From positions 6,841,793 through 6,905,792 of the forward strand of contig OZ024798.1 of the NCBI GenBank assembly GCA_964017045.1: a stretch of 64,000 bases of DNA, in the 5' to 3' direction. This stretch comes from Omphiscola glabra. Its lineage: Eukaryota; Mollusca; Gastropoda; Lymnaeidae. Both the position numbers and the translations under genes were made by a program. This document shows positions 41,292 to 53,317 of this stretch, one piece after another. Below the pieces are notes generated by a model. It saw nothing but the letters and a program-made list of their open reading frames with translations. It made no database searches and was not told the origin of the DNA. The stretch's first letter is position 1; the number at the start of each line of letters is the position of its first letter.

Positions 41292-42027
41292 ATGATGACA
41301 ACGTTGGTTACCCGGTCCACGACTCACCCCACCCCTTATAAAAAACCACCAATTCCTGAGCTCAGACCTGGCCACAAGGTGCTGACGTATAAGTCAAGTG
41401 CTCACACCACCGTTTGTCCTGAAGGAACTCCCAGTTATTTTCGGTTACACCGTCTGTAACAGTAACCTTCAACTTCTGACACCCGTACCAATCAAGAGCC
41501 CCTACTTCACACCAGAAACAGCTGTCCGGAGATTTGACCATAACACAATTTGTCGATGTGGTGTGGGCGAATGTCCTCAGACGGTATTTTTAAGGTCCGA
41601 AATAGTGCTGTGTCTCGTCACGTGATTTAAACACAGGAACTATAGCACTTGTTGACGTCAGGGACACACCATTAAATGATGTGTATTTAAGGAAGATATT
41701 TTGTCACTTGACTCATTCAGCACAAATTCTAATTCTCTAGGAATTGTATATTTGTATGTAGCCGTATGGCGCTAACGATGTGTTTCATGAATACATGTTT
41801 TATCAAGTAACTTGAGGAGATGGGAAGTTCACCTGTTGTTCCTAGTTATTTCTAGTTATAATATAAATGAATATGGTTCATTTCTTTCATTAACTTGTTT
41901 ATAGTTCAACTTAATAAAAAAATATTGAAGACATTCTCCAGATAAACGAGTGATTTTCTTATCAGGCGTGCATCCAGAGGGGCGTTTATGACTTATGTCA
42001 TGGGCGGGGGGGGGGGGGAGGGGAAAC
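41292..42027. other. No gene recognised
   Basis: Unique sequence. A G13 run lies at 42006-42018. The 75-codon ATG frame at 41398-41625 (MLTPPFVLKELPVIFG...) has no recognised domain. Confidence 0.45.
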
Positions 42028-42835
42028 CTTAACCATCCTTTAACAGTGGAGGGGTCCAACCTTAGCCATCATTTGACAGGGGAGGGGTGCAATCTTAGTC
42101 ATCAGTTGACAGGGGAGTGGTTCAACCTTAACCATCATTTGACAGGGGAGGGGTGCAATCTTAGTCATCAGTTGACAGGGGAGTGGTACAACCTTAGCCA
42201 TCATTTGACAGGGGAGGGGTGCAATCTTAGTCATCAGTTGACAGGGGAGTGGTACAACCTTAACCATCATTGGACAGGGGAGGGGTGCAATCTTAGTCAT
42301 CAGTTGACAGGGGAGTGGTACAACCTTAGCCATCATTAGACAGGGGAGGGGTGCAATCTTAGTCATCAGTTGACAGGGGAGTGGTACAACCTTAACCATT
42401 ATTTGATAGGGGAGGGGTGCAATCTTAGTCATCCTTTAACAGTGGAGGGGTCCAACCTTAGCCATCATTTGACAGTGGAGGGGTCCAACCTTAGCCATCA
42501 TTTGACAGGGGAGGGGTGCAATCTTAGTCATCAGTTGACAGGGGAGTGGTACAACCTTAACCATCATTTGACAGGGGAGGGGTGCAATCTTAGTCATCAT
42601 TTATCAGAGGATGTGTCCAACCTTAGCCATCATTTGACAGGGGAGGGGTGCAATCTTAGTCATCATTTAACAGGGGAGGGCTGCAATCTTAGTCATCAGT
42701 TGACAGGGGAGTGGTACAACCTTAACCATCGTTTGACATGAGAGGGATCCAACCTTAGTCATCATTGGACAGGGAAGGGGTCCAACCTTAGCCATCATTT
42801 GACAGTGCGGTCCAATCTTAGCCATTGTTTGAGCA
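42028..42835. repeat. 33-bp minisatellite in 66-bp dimers, about 24 monomers
   Basis: Two monomer types alternate, CCATCATTTGACAGGGGAGG-type and GTCATCAGTTGACAGGGGAG-type. Positions 42181 and 42247 of GAGTGGTACAA show the 66-bp dimer. A few type-1 repeats are amplified near 42430-42500. Confidence 0.94.
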
Positions 42836-42999
42836 CAATGTTTTTTTTCTGCCATCCGTGTGTCACAACGGGACGATGGTGTAGACTTCGTAGGATTATA
42901 GGAAGGGGACGAATATAATCCTACTTTCGGCAACTACATAGGAGACCTCCAAAGATTTTTACTGTGCTCTGTTACTTGTTCTACTTCTATTTGTTTTGT

Positions 43000-43060
43000 C
43001 TGCTGAAGAAGGCTCTAAGTCGAAACGTCCAAATCTTTTGTCCTGTCTAGTAATTCAAGT
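43000..43060 (+). mobile_element. Penelope-like / hammerhead-like CTGAAGA..GAAAC motif
   Basis: CTGAAGAAGGCTCTAAGTCG then AAACGTCC. The segment GGC-TCUAA-GUC could form a short stem II flanked by CUGAAGA and GAAA, the layout of a hammerhead core with one departure from CUGAUGA. Such motifs are common in the terminal repeats of Penelope-like elements in animals. No full element is seen. Confidence 0.4.
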
Positions 43061-43228
43061 TTAGCATACCTTGTTCTTATATTTCATTTACACAACGTGA
43101 ATGCAGACCATCAATTAATATCCACAGTATAACAATGACAAGAACAAAAACAAATAATTTGAAGGTCAAGAGGTAAATGTATTTAAGAACTTTAAGTTAT
43201 AGTTATTTTTACAATACGTTTACTTGAT

Positions 43229-43429
43229 TTAATTTTTTTTCTTTCCTGTCTTCAAGGCTGTAAACCTGTCAATCACTTGATCAAAATCAATATCCTTCAG
43301 AATATCACTTTCAATTGATAGGAGTGCCAGATCAGAAAGCTTTGACTGTTCCATGATGGATTGTATATAGTTCTTGGTAAGCCTCAGTTTTGAGAAGCTC
43401 CACTCACATGAAGCCACACACACACACAT
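43229..43429 (-). pseudogene. hAT transposase C-terminal (dimerisation) relic, ZMYM1-like
   Basis: The minus strand encodes ASCEWSFSKLRLTKNYIQS, then MEQSKLSDLALLSIESDI and FDQVIDRFTALKTGKKKN with a natural stop. This is the C-terminal hAT dimerisation region (SxERSFSKLKLIKNYLRSTM...RLxxLALLSIE) of ZMYM1-like transposases, recognised from memory. Upstream coding is disrupted by stops and an inserted fragment, so it is a relic. E-R of the usual ER(S/A)FS motif is E-W here. Confidence 0.85.
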
Positions 43430-43439
43430 ATATCGTAAG

Positions 43440-43530
43440 AAACAATTGATTGATTGATTTGATATTTATATAGCGCTGGTATTCATGCTATTTTAGCATG
43501 CCAATTGAGCTATGAATTTTAAAACATCAA
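43440..43530. mobile_element. L2-LINE/SINE-like 3' tail fragment inserted in the hAT relic
   Basis: ATTGATTGATTGATTTGATA followed by TTTATATAGCGCTGGTATTC and ATGCTATTTTAGCATGCC. A (TTGA)n tail next to an ATAGCGCTGGTA block is typical of L2-type 3' ends in molluscs as I remember them. It interrupts the reading just upstream of the hAT C-terminal fragment. Confidence 0.45.
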
Positions 43531-43892
43531 ATACTGACTAGTTCATAACTTTGCGAAATTCAACATTAGTTACCTTTATAGTTCTTCTAAGCCTTGGTTT
43601 TTCTTTTAATAAAAGTTCATCTTATAATAACTCATCATAAAAAGAGGTTAATTTTGGAACGGACACCAATAACTCTTCTTCACTTGCTGATAGTAGACTC
43701 CTTGATTGAACTCCCCCAAACATATCTGCTACTTCCTTTATCGATTATGATCTGATTTGGTGTTACTTTTTTGCTTTCACGGCCTGGTACCGTTCTTAGC
43801 ACGGCATATGGGAAACGCCGTGATAGACAGTTTTTTATAAAAATCTGGTAACTGTCTACCATTGCCTCTAACGAAAACCCTTTTCTGGGCAA
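43531..43892 (-). pseudogene. Possible upstream part of the hAT relic
   Basis: A 70-codon minus frame (43892 to 43680, MPRKGFSLEAMVDSYQ...) and, in a shifted frame, GGVQSRSLLSASEEELLVSV and SFYDELL suggest decayed coding sequence next to the hAT C-terminus. I cannot match it confidently to the family. Confidence 0.3.
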
Positions 43893-43970
43893 GCAATTAG
43901 ATGCGTAAGGAAATTACTCGATTAGGCTCTGGACAACTGGCGCTTTAAAAAAGTCCAGTAGATGATTTGT

Positions 43971-46140
43971 GAAACCATACACGCCACTTACACCATGCTG
44001 CCTATGAAACCATACACGCCACTTACATCATGCTGCCTATGAAACCATACATGCCACTTACATCATGCTGCCTATGAAACCATACATGCCACTTACATCA
44101 TGCTGCCTATGAAACCATACATGCCACTTACATCATGCTGCCTATGAAACCATACATGCCACTTACATCATGCTGCCTATGAAACCATACATGCCACTTA
44201 CATCATGCTGCCTATGAAACCATACATGCCACTTACATCATGCTGCCTATGAAACCATACATGCCACTTACATCATGCTGCCTATGAAACCATACATGCC
44301 ACTTACACCATGCTGCCTATGAAACCATACACGCCACTTACACCATGCTGCCTATGAAACCATACACGCCACTTACATCATGCTGCCTATGAAACCATAC
44401 ATGCCACTTACACCATGCTGCCTATGAAACCATACACGCCACTTACATCATGCTGCCTATGAAACCATACATGCCACTTGCACCATGCTGCCTATGAAAC
44501 CATACACGCCACTTACATCATGCTGCCTATGAAACCATACACGCCACTTACACCATGCTGCCTATGAAACCATACAAGACACTTACATCATGCTGCCTAT
44601 GAAACCATACATGCCACTTACATCATGCTGCCTATGAAACCATACATGCCACTTACATCATGCTGCCTATGAAACCATACATGCCTCTTACATCATGCTG
44701 CCTATGAAACCATACAAGCCACTTACATCATGCTGCCTATGAAACCATACATGCCACTTACATCATGCTGCCTATGAAACCATACATGCCACTTACATCA
44801 TGCTGCCTATGAAACCATACAAGCCACTTACATCATGCTGCCTATGAAACCATACAAGCCACTTACATCATGCTGCCTATGAAACCATACAAGCCACTTA
44901 CATCATGCTGCCTATGAAACCATACAAGCCACTTACACCATTTTGCCCATGAAACCATACAAGCCACTTACATCATGCTGCCTATGAAACCATACACGCC
45001 ACTTACACCATGCTGCCTATGAAACCATACATGCCACTTACATCATGCTGCCTATGAAACCATACATGCCACTTACATCATGCTGCCTATGAAACCATAC
45101 ACGCCACTTACACCATGCTGCCTATGAAACCATACACGCCACTTACACCATGCTGCCTATGAAACCATACACGCCACTTACATCATGCTGCCTATGAAAC
45201 CATACAAGCCACTTACATCATGCTGCCTATGAAACCATACAAGCCACTTACATCATGCTGCCTATGAAACCATACAAGCCACTTACACCATTTTGCCCAT
45301 GAAACCATACAAGCCACTTACATCATGCTGCCTATGAAACCATACACGCCACTTACACCATGCTGCCTATGAAACCATACATGCCACTTACATCATGCTG
45401 CCTATGAAACCATACATGCCACTTACATCATGCTGCCTATGAAACCATACACGCCACTTACACCATGCTGCCTATGAAACCATACACGCCACTTACACCA
45501 TGCTGCCTATGAAACCATACACGCCACTTACATCATGCTGCCTATGAAACCATACAAGCCACTTACATCATGCTGCCTATGAAACCATACAAGCCACTTA
45601 CATCATGCTGCCTATGAAACCATACAAGCCACTTACACCATTTTGCCCATGAAACCATACAAGCCACTTACATCATGCTGCCTATGAAACCATACACGCC
45701 ACTTACACCATGCTGCCTATGAAACCATACATGCCACTTACATCATGCTGCCTATGAAACCATACATGCCACTTACATCATGCTGCCTATGAAACCATAC
45801 ACGCCACTTACACCATGCTGCCTATGAAACCATACACGCCACTTACACCATGCTGCCTATGAAACCATACACGCCACTTACATCATGCTGCCTATGAAAC
45901 CATACAAGCCACTTACATCATGCTGCCTATGAAACCATACATGCCACTTACACCATGCTGCCTATGAAACCATACATGCCACTTACACCATGCTGCCTAT
46001 GAAACCATACATGCCACTTACATCATGCTGCCTATGAAACCATACTTGCCACTTACATCATGCTGCCTATGAAACCATACACGCCACTTACATCATGCTG
46101 CCTATGAAACCATACATGCCACTTACATCATGCTGCCTAT
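43971..46140. repeat. 35-bp minisatellite, about 62 copies, with 350-bp higher-order unit
   Basis: The unit GAAACCATACATGCCACTTA plus CATCATGCTGCCTAT repeats every 35 bp. A rare TTTTGCCCAT variant lies at 44941, 45291 and 45641, exactly 350 bp (10 monomers) apart, with the surrounding order of ATGCC/ACGCC/AAGCC variants repeated. Confidence 0.97.
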
Positions 46141-46729
46141 ATTTCCATCAGTCCGGACTGATAGATTACATTTCTATTGATCTTTGACTTGGTGATTTGG
46201 TTTTCAATGGAGACCTGGCAATTTTAAATTAAGAAATGATTTATGTGGTTTAATCAAGATATTTAATCAACAAAATATCAAGTAAGATCAAGTGATTCTG
46301 GTATACAGTTATACTGATAAAATATACGTCATCCTTCCGTCTTCGCGAGACGATTGAGTAGCTATGTAGTCCTACACTTCGACGAGTGGCTCACTAGGCC
46401 AATCCTGGAATGACAATCTGGACTGCATTTCTCGCAGAAGTAAATTGAATCCTTGTTAGATTTGACCTTCCGTGTTGTTCTTTTTGTTGCAAGGGCTTTG
46501 TTTCGAACATCTTCTGATAAAATGTAATACTGATTTAAAGTGATTCTGGTTTTAAAAAAATACTCATCTAACGTAATACTTCTATCAAATAATACTGATA
46601 TAATATAATACTGATATAATATAATACTGATATAAAGTAATACAAAACATTTCTTTTAAACATGATCCTCAAACATTCTATTGAAACTTTATCAAAACAC
46701 TCTATACAATGTTTAACATTTAAACAACA
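46141..46729. other. AT-rich, no gene recognised
   Basis: Contains a few copies of CTGATATAATATAATA (about 46595-46640). Nothing coding. Confidence 0.5.
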
Positions 46730-47012
46730 TATACAAACGTTACATTTCAATTAATCTGCACAAACGTTACATTTCAAACAATCTGCACAAACTTTACATT
46801 TCAAAAATAAAAAAATAAACTTTACTTTTCAAACAATCTATACAAAATTTACATTTTAAACATCTATACAAACTTTAAATTTCTTACAATCTATACAAAC
46901 TTTAAATTTCTTACAATCTATACAAACTTTACATTTCAAACAATATATACAAACTTTACATTTCAAACAATCGATACAAACTTTACATTTTAAACAATCT
47001 ATACAAACTTTT
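46730..47012. repeat. About 27-bp AT-rich repeat, about 10 copies
   Basis: CAAACTTTACATTTCAAACA plus ATCTATA, moderately diverged, with early copies reading CAAACGTTACATTTC. Confidence 0.88.
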
Positions 47013-48048
47013 CTCAAAAGATGTTTTATACAATGTTGCCTTTAAAATAAAATAATTATCCATTGCTTATGAGGCTAAAGACACACAAACCTTTTAAATA
47101 GGGTGCACTTTTTATCTAGTAATTCAGTTATCATTTCTTAAAGTTTAAAAATTGAGATGAAATTAAAACATAAAAAAACCTGTGCAATATTGTTATTAAA
47201 AAATTGTGGCAAAGCGAAATAAATCAAATGCAAATTCCAAATCTGGATTCAATTCACAAAACAAATAATTGCTGTCATTTCGTGCTCCTGCCGCCATCTT
47301 GAATCGTCATTACAGTGCTCGGATGTTTCTTCTCGGACGGTTCTTCACGTCTCCGTATTTGCCTACAGTCACTCACAGGCACCCTTTATCACGAGACAAG
47401 AGACACACCAATGAGAACGGAAAATACTTTCATAGGATTTGTACCGGATCTCACCAAAGTTCAATACAATGTTCATTTTCGGTATTGCTGGCCTGAGGGC
47501 TTTAGTACGGGGCGGTGAGTTAGGGCGAAGGGGGTCAGGGGCGCAGTAGTAGAAGATGATCCGTAACAAGGGAGATTGAGTGAACATATTGCAAACCATA
47601 AACATTTGACAAGGTCGGGATGAGAGGGGTAGGTTGGATGTCAATGACAACCCAATGCTGTTTTTTTTTAGGGTAAACGAAAAAATAACTTGATTTGAGT
47701 GCGTATGAAAACATGGAGATTTCTTTGTTTCTTGCTTTATTAATGACTCAAACAATAACAAGGTTATAGCTTCGTTTCTTCATTTCACCCAATGTGTTGA
47801 CCTACTTTACTCTACAGCCCTAAAACGTTTATGTCCTAGAAACTGTAACACACATTGGTGCACATCTAGCTTGAAACCTTCTTAAACTTGGTGTTAAGAG
47901 TATTTACACAGACATTACATGTTCAACTCATATTATCGTCACTGTCACTATATCTTCATAGCTCAATCTAAGCAGACCTATCATAACTTTCACAAAGTCA
48001 TTTAGCAACTTCTGTTGGTAAAACCATGTTGAGCTAAAGTAGGTGGCC
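47013..48048. other. Unique sequence with a YY1-like site
   Basis: CCGCCATCTTG at 47291-47301 (AAGATGGCGG on the minus strand) matches the YY1 core and in animals often lies at promoters or start codons. On the minus strand it begins a 33-codon frame (MAAGARNDSNYLFC...). No supporting exon structure is visible. Confidence 0.35.
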
Positions 48049-48112
48049 GTACATCTAGTGCGTACATCTCGTGCGTACATCAAGTGCGTACATCTAGTGC
48101 GTACATCTAGTG
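48049..48112. repeat. 13-bp repeat, 5 copies
   Basis: GTGCGTACATCTA variants in tandem. Confidence 0.88.
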
Positions 48113-48185
48113 AGCACTTGGCACAAGGATTGCAGCAATTAGTTTGACATATTCACATAGAAAAGCTCTTAAATGATGACACACC

Positions 48186-48512
48186 CAGCTTCCGTTTAGG
48201 TCACACTTTTTCCCACCTGAAAATGTTAGGTCACAATGTTTCCCACCTGGAAATGTTAGGTCACAAAGTTTTACACTTGGACATGTTAGGTCACAAAGTT
48301 TTACACTTGTACATATTAGGTCACAAAGTTTTACACTTGGACATATTAGGTCACAAAGTTTTACACTTGGACATGTTAGGTCACAAAGTTTTACACTTGG
48401 ACATGTTAGGTCACAAAGTTTTACACTTGGACATGTTAGGTCACAAAGTTTTACACTTGGACATGTTAGGTCACAAAGTTTTACACTTGGACATGTTAGG
48501 TCACAAAGTTTC
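48186..48512. repeat. 30-bp minisatellite, about 11 copies
   Basis: TTAGGTCACAAAGTTTTACA plus CTTGGACATG. The outer units carry TTTCCCAC instead of TTTTACAC at both ends of the array, while the interior is uniform. Confidence 0.95.
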
Positions 48513-49314
48513 CCAACTTTACGAATTCACACAAGTGAAACAAAGCAAGACATCGGTGGATTTAATGAATCCACAAAGTACCATTCCTGGCTAGCTATTA
48601 GCTGACCAAATAACATTATAATTATGATACAAGAAAACATGGTCAAACTTAAGGTACATTTGTTGGCAGTGTACTTTTATATCTAGGTGTTATTTCGCGT
48701 CACACCACGTTTGATACACACGCCGGATGACAGAAGATAACGTTGGGTTCTGTCACTAGTCACCAGAATAAAAACAGACATTGTATTATTACCTTAATTA
48801 TATATATATATATATTTTGGGAGAAAGAGAGAGAGAGAAAAAACAAATGTCTTCAGAATAAAGCTATCACGTGTCCGCTTAGGTTCCTTGTCATCAAAAC
48901 ACGTGATCTTTGGCAATCTTTCATCGAGGATTCTCGAATAATTTCAGCAATACAGACTTGATACCGCCTGTAGGCAAGAGAAGTTACGAAACAATCCCCC
49001 CCGCCTACCTCCCCACTCCCCCGCAAGTCTCATGTACTTTATCCTCAATATGTGTGTCTCTCAACCTCATCCTTTCATTTGTGTCCTGACAGCTGCTGCC
49101 ATACACTTTCTCGTCTATTTGAGTCTTGTCCGATGATCAAGAAAAGACGAGTCCTGAGGTTTTCATGGCATGATTCAGCCGACAGGGGATAGAACTGTTG
49201 ATCTGACACAATCTTTTAGGTGATTGGACTTGACTGTATTATCAAGATGAGTGAAATTATGACAAAGATTTAAAATGGAATTTTATCTAAACGGTTACAG
49301 GGGTCACAGGAAGA
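48513..49314. other. No gene recognised
   Basis: Has a short (TA)n (about 48798-48814) and (GA)n (48822-48840). The open frames are short and unsupported. Confidence 0.45.
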
Positions 49315-49480
49315 AAAGCGGAGGGTGTGGTCCGCCACATAGTAGCACGTCTTTCGTTTAAAAGGGCGGTCGACAATTTCTGTCAAATACCTATTCTCAT
49401 GGATAAAGACAGGGGGGGGGGGGCGGGCGAAAAATCTTTACAAGCCCAGTGTAGTACTAACCCTAGCTACTCCACTTATT
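49315..49480. mobile_element. Dispersed repeat fragment with G12 run
   Basis: Ends with CCTAGCTACTCCACT, close to CTAGCTACGCCACT of the CAGTGGCGTA family. A G tract at 49412-49423 precedes the end, like the C/G tracts in the other family members. Confidence 0.4.
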
Positions 49481-49844
49481 TAACTGATTATCTAATGTCT
49501 CTTTAATCTCAATAAACTCTTGTGGCAATTCATTACTGCAGATATGTTATGTAGTCAGTGGAAAGCTGTAAGGTATTGGTTGAGACAGCACCTGTTACAC
49601 TTCACGTCAGTATTAAAGGTGTTGCCCGTCAGGTAATTAATAATAATGAGGCCAATATATTTTAGTGTTGTGGCATTCTAACATGTGGCCTGGGGGGGGG
49701 TGGCGATAGTTCGCCAGGAAAATGGGACATTTACCAAGAGTTTGAAAATAGAAATTGCGTCTTATGTTGTCATTGCGTTAGCAATAATTTAAATGATGGG
49801 AACATTTGATCCCATAAATACTCAAGAATTTACATCCCTGCTAA

Positions 49845-49895
49845 TATGCTATGGCGTAGCTAGGTGTTATGACCCATCGGGCAGGGCAACATTTT
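49845..49895. mobile_element. Terminal fragment of the GGCGTAGCTAGG dispersed family
   Basis: ATGGCGTAGCTAGGTGTTAT followed by GACCCATCGGGCAGGGC, matching the start of related copies. Only the left end is clear. Confidence 0.4.
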
Positions 49896-49934
49896 TTAAC
49901 GACCACAACGAAAAACTCTACAATTTTGCCGTCA

Positions 49935-50152
49935 TCCCGTCAATATACTGAATAATGGAGTACATGCTACACCGTCAATATACTGAATAATGGAGTACAT
50001 ACTACACCGTCAATATACTGAATAATAGAGTACATGCTACACCGTCAATATACTGAATAATAGAGTACATGCTACACCGTCAAAATACTGAATAATGGAG
50101 TACATGCTACACCGTCAAAATACTGAATAATAGAGTACATGCTATACCGTTA
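49935..50152. repeat. 35-bp minisatellite, about 6 copies
   Basis: CACCGTCAATATACTGAATA plus ATGGAGTACATGCTA. Unrelated in sequence to the other 35-bp array at 44 kb. Confidence 0.93.
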
Positions 50153-50950
50153 ATATAATGAATATTGGTATTAAAACAAAATGTTTTGGACAAATAGTTT
50201 AAGATGGTAAATTATATTAAAAGTAGACCCGTTGAATCAGATTATTTTGCAAACAGTTTTTTTAGAAAACCTTGACATTCCTCTCACTGTTGAGTGCCCG
50301 AGATCAACCCATTAACAACACCAAAAGAAGCTAACCCCGCCATTGAACAAAGAAGTACAACAAAACAACAACAACATAGAAACAATTAATCTCCACTTAA
50401 TTCAAGCTTAATAAATTGCTTTGAAAAAGATGATAGACATCTACACGATTGATGAGGTTTCCAACAATATATTCCATAACTCTCTTAACCAGCACTTGAA
50501 CAATGTTGATGCAATTAAGAGATGCCATATACATAATTGTAGTAATCTAGAATTTAGATGTAACAGAACGAAGGAATAGCCCCACCCACCTCCACTTTCA
50601 ACTCTCCCAACTGATACCATTATCACAATCCTGATCGTGACTAAACGTTCAGGTCACACTGACCTAACCATCTGCCCCAGATTTATCATTCATCACCCTT
50701 GAACGTAATCAAAACTGCCAGGTGGCAAATGACAAAGTAAATGGAGTCAGGGCGTGGGGTGCGCGGGGCGGGGTGGCGCGACGCCCAGAAATTTGTCTGA
50801 GTAATAAGTCAGTGGCATGCGATAGTAAAGAGGAGCGAGTGCGCATGTCCAAGGGGGCGTGCACTATTACGCGGTGCTCACATAATTGCCTTTGTTCTTG
50901 TTGAAAAACAAATGCGTTGTGTCGTGGCACTTGGTTGGGATCTCATGGTT
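50153..50950. other. No gene recognised
   Basis: Unique. A GC-rich stretch lies at 50744-50790 (GGGGTGCGCGGGGCGGGGTG). Two overlapping 60-73-codon frames here have no known domain. Confidence 0.45.
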
Positions 50951-51585
50951 ATGAACGAGGTGGACTGTTGAGATATCACGTGTTAGTGATCATTGGTGGT
51001 CTTTATATGGTGGACTGTTGAGGTATCACATGTTAGTGATCATTGGTGGTCTTTATATGGTGGACTGTTGAGGTATCACATGTTAGTGATCATTGGTGGT
51101 CTTTATATGGTGGACTGTTGAGGTATCACGTGTTAGTGATCATTGGTGGTCTTTATATGGTGGACTGTTGAGGTATCACGTGTTAGTGATCATTGGTGGT
51201 CTTTATATGGTGGACTGTTGAGGTATCACGTGTTAGTGATCATTGGTGGTCTTTATATGGTGGACTGTTGAGGTATCACGTGTTAGTGATCATTGGTGGT
51301 CTTTATATGGTGGACTGTTGAGGTATCACGTGTTAGTGATCATTGGTGGTCTTTATATGGTGGACCGTTGAGGTATCACATGTTAGTGATCATTGGTGGT
51401 CTTTATATGGTGGACTGTTGAGGTATCACGTGTTAGTGATCATTGGTGGTCTTTATATGGTGGACTGTTGAGGTATCACGTGTTAGTGATCATTGGTGGT
51501 CTTTATATGGTGGACTGTTGAGGTATCACATGTTAGTGATCATTGGTGGTCTTTATATGGTGGACTGTTGAGGTATCACATGTTG
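50951..51585. repeat. 50-bp minisatellite, about 12.7 copies
   Basis: GGTGGACTGTTGAGGTATCA plus CGTGTTAGTGATCATTGGTG plus GTCTTTATAT repeats every 50 bp (51001, 51051). CACG/CACA is the main variable site. Confidence 0.96.
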
Positions 51586-51611
51586 GGAACTATGTGTAAC
51601 ACAAGCTTTGT

Positions 51612-52385
51612 CATATGTTGACACTAATGTTGATTGTGTTGGCACTGATGTTGATTGAGTTGGCACTGATGTTGATTGAGTTGGCACTGATGTTGATTGT
51701 GTTGACACTAATGTTAATGGTGAAGACATTGATGTTGATTGTGAAGACACTGATGTTGATTGTGTTGACACTTATGTTGATTGTGTTGGCACTAATGTTG
51801 ATTGTGTTGACACTAATGTTAATAGCGAAGACACTGATGTTGATTGTGTTGAAACATATGTTGATTGTGTTGGCACTAATGTTGATTGTGTTGACACTGA
51901 CTTCGAGTGTGCAGGCACTGATGTTGATTGTGTTGGCACTGATGTTGATTGTGTTGGCACTGATGTTGATTGAGTTGGCACTGATGTTGATTGTGTTGAC
52001 ACTAATGTTAATGGTGAAGACATTGATGTTGATTGTGAAGACACTGATGTTGATTGTGTTGACACTTATGTTGATTGTGTTGGCACTAATGTTGATTGTG
52101 TTGACACTAATGTTAATAGCGAAGACACTGATGTTGATTGTGTTGAAACATATGTTGATTGTGTTGGCACTAATGTTGATTGTGTTGGCACTGACTTCGA
52201 GTGTGCAGGCACTGATGTTGATTGTGGTGACACGGATGTTGATTGTGCTGGCACTGATATTGATTGTGTTGACATTAATGTTGATTGTGCTGACATAGAT
52301 GTTGATTGTGCTGGCACTGATGTTGATTGTGCTGGCACTGATGTTGATTGTGCTGGCACTGATCTCAATTGTGTTAGTGCCTTGG
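51612..52385. repeat. 21-bp minisatellite, about 36 copies, with 294-bp higher-order unit
   Basis: The unit is ACTGATGTTGATTGTGTTGG plus C. Rare variants recur 294 bp apart (14 monomers): TTCGAGTGTGC at about 51903 and 52197, and ACATATGTTGATTG at about 51854 and 52148. Leu/Met-rich (plus) and Ser/Thr/Gln-rich (minus) frames are read-through of the 7-codon unit. Confidence 0.95.
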
Positions 52386-53317
52386 ATACTTTAAGTTCGT
52401 ATCCTTCATGTCAAATTATCCAAACCTGTGTATTTGTAGCTCGCTAATGGTCGGAGCTCATCACCATTTGATTGTTGCTTAAGAACTTGCTCTTCTCTGC
52501 ACTCATTTCTTGACGACATGTTTCAGATGAACTACAGAGAGCATTTAAAATAAGATGTCAATTTAACCCACAAACGATCAATTAGTTTATATACTTGTTA
52601 CGTGTACAGTAATACATAATTCATTTTCGTTTCAGATTCCTAATTCACGGATTCGCAAAATTTTCATTGAGATCAAACTAATTAGCATTTGCAATTTTTC
52701 CACAGATCTACGAAATTTGCGAAATCCTTAATGTCATTGCAAAAGAAGACGGGAATACATTATTAGTATACTGTAGGGATAACATTTACATACCATATTG
52801 TAAATATACTTATGAGGTATATAGCCGTTAGGCGAGACTGTACTGTATTTTTTAATGTCAACAATATTATTTAAATGGGTAATGCAATGTATTAAGCTAA
52901 CTTTTAAATTTCGTTGGCAGCATGACTCATATTTAGGAGTTAAACTGTAGTAATAAACATTTATTAGTATTTTATGTGATGCGTAATAAAAATTTATAAG
53001 TATTTTATGTGGTTCGTATGAAACATTGATGATTCCTCCTGACCCGCGAAGAGTTCTGGAATCTAACCTCGCGAATGTTCGGGTATTACTAACAAAATTT
53101 CTTTACCTGCCAGCTAATCTATTTACAGACGATAATGTTTTTAAACGACGCCACCACGGTGGGAGCAACCAAGAGCCTAAGACCGGGGCTTGGACATGGG
53201 ATACTTAAGTCCCACACAGGGACGTTGAGGGATGGAAGTCTAACAACGGGAAAATGTTGTTTAAGAAACTAGATTAAAATCAAATAAATCATTGAATTTA
53301 ATCTGAGATTAAATCCA
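52386..53317. other. AT-rich, no gene recognised
   Basis: Unique. The short frame at 53026-53208 (MMIPPDPRRVLESNL...) shows no domain. Confidence 0.45.

Noticed and set aside
47269..47518. Exon ending at a GTGAGT-like donor (47517)
   Set aside because: The frames leading to it have no ATG start, no acceptor that I can identify and no family resemblance.
51615..52298. 227-codon Leu/Met/Val-rich frame resembling a membrane protein
   Set aside because: A translation of the 21-bp satellite. The apparent membrane segments are repeat periodicity.
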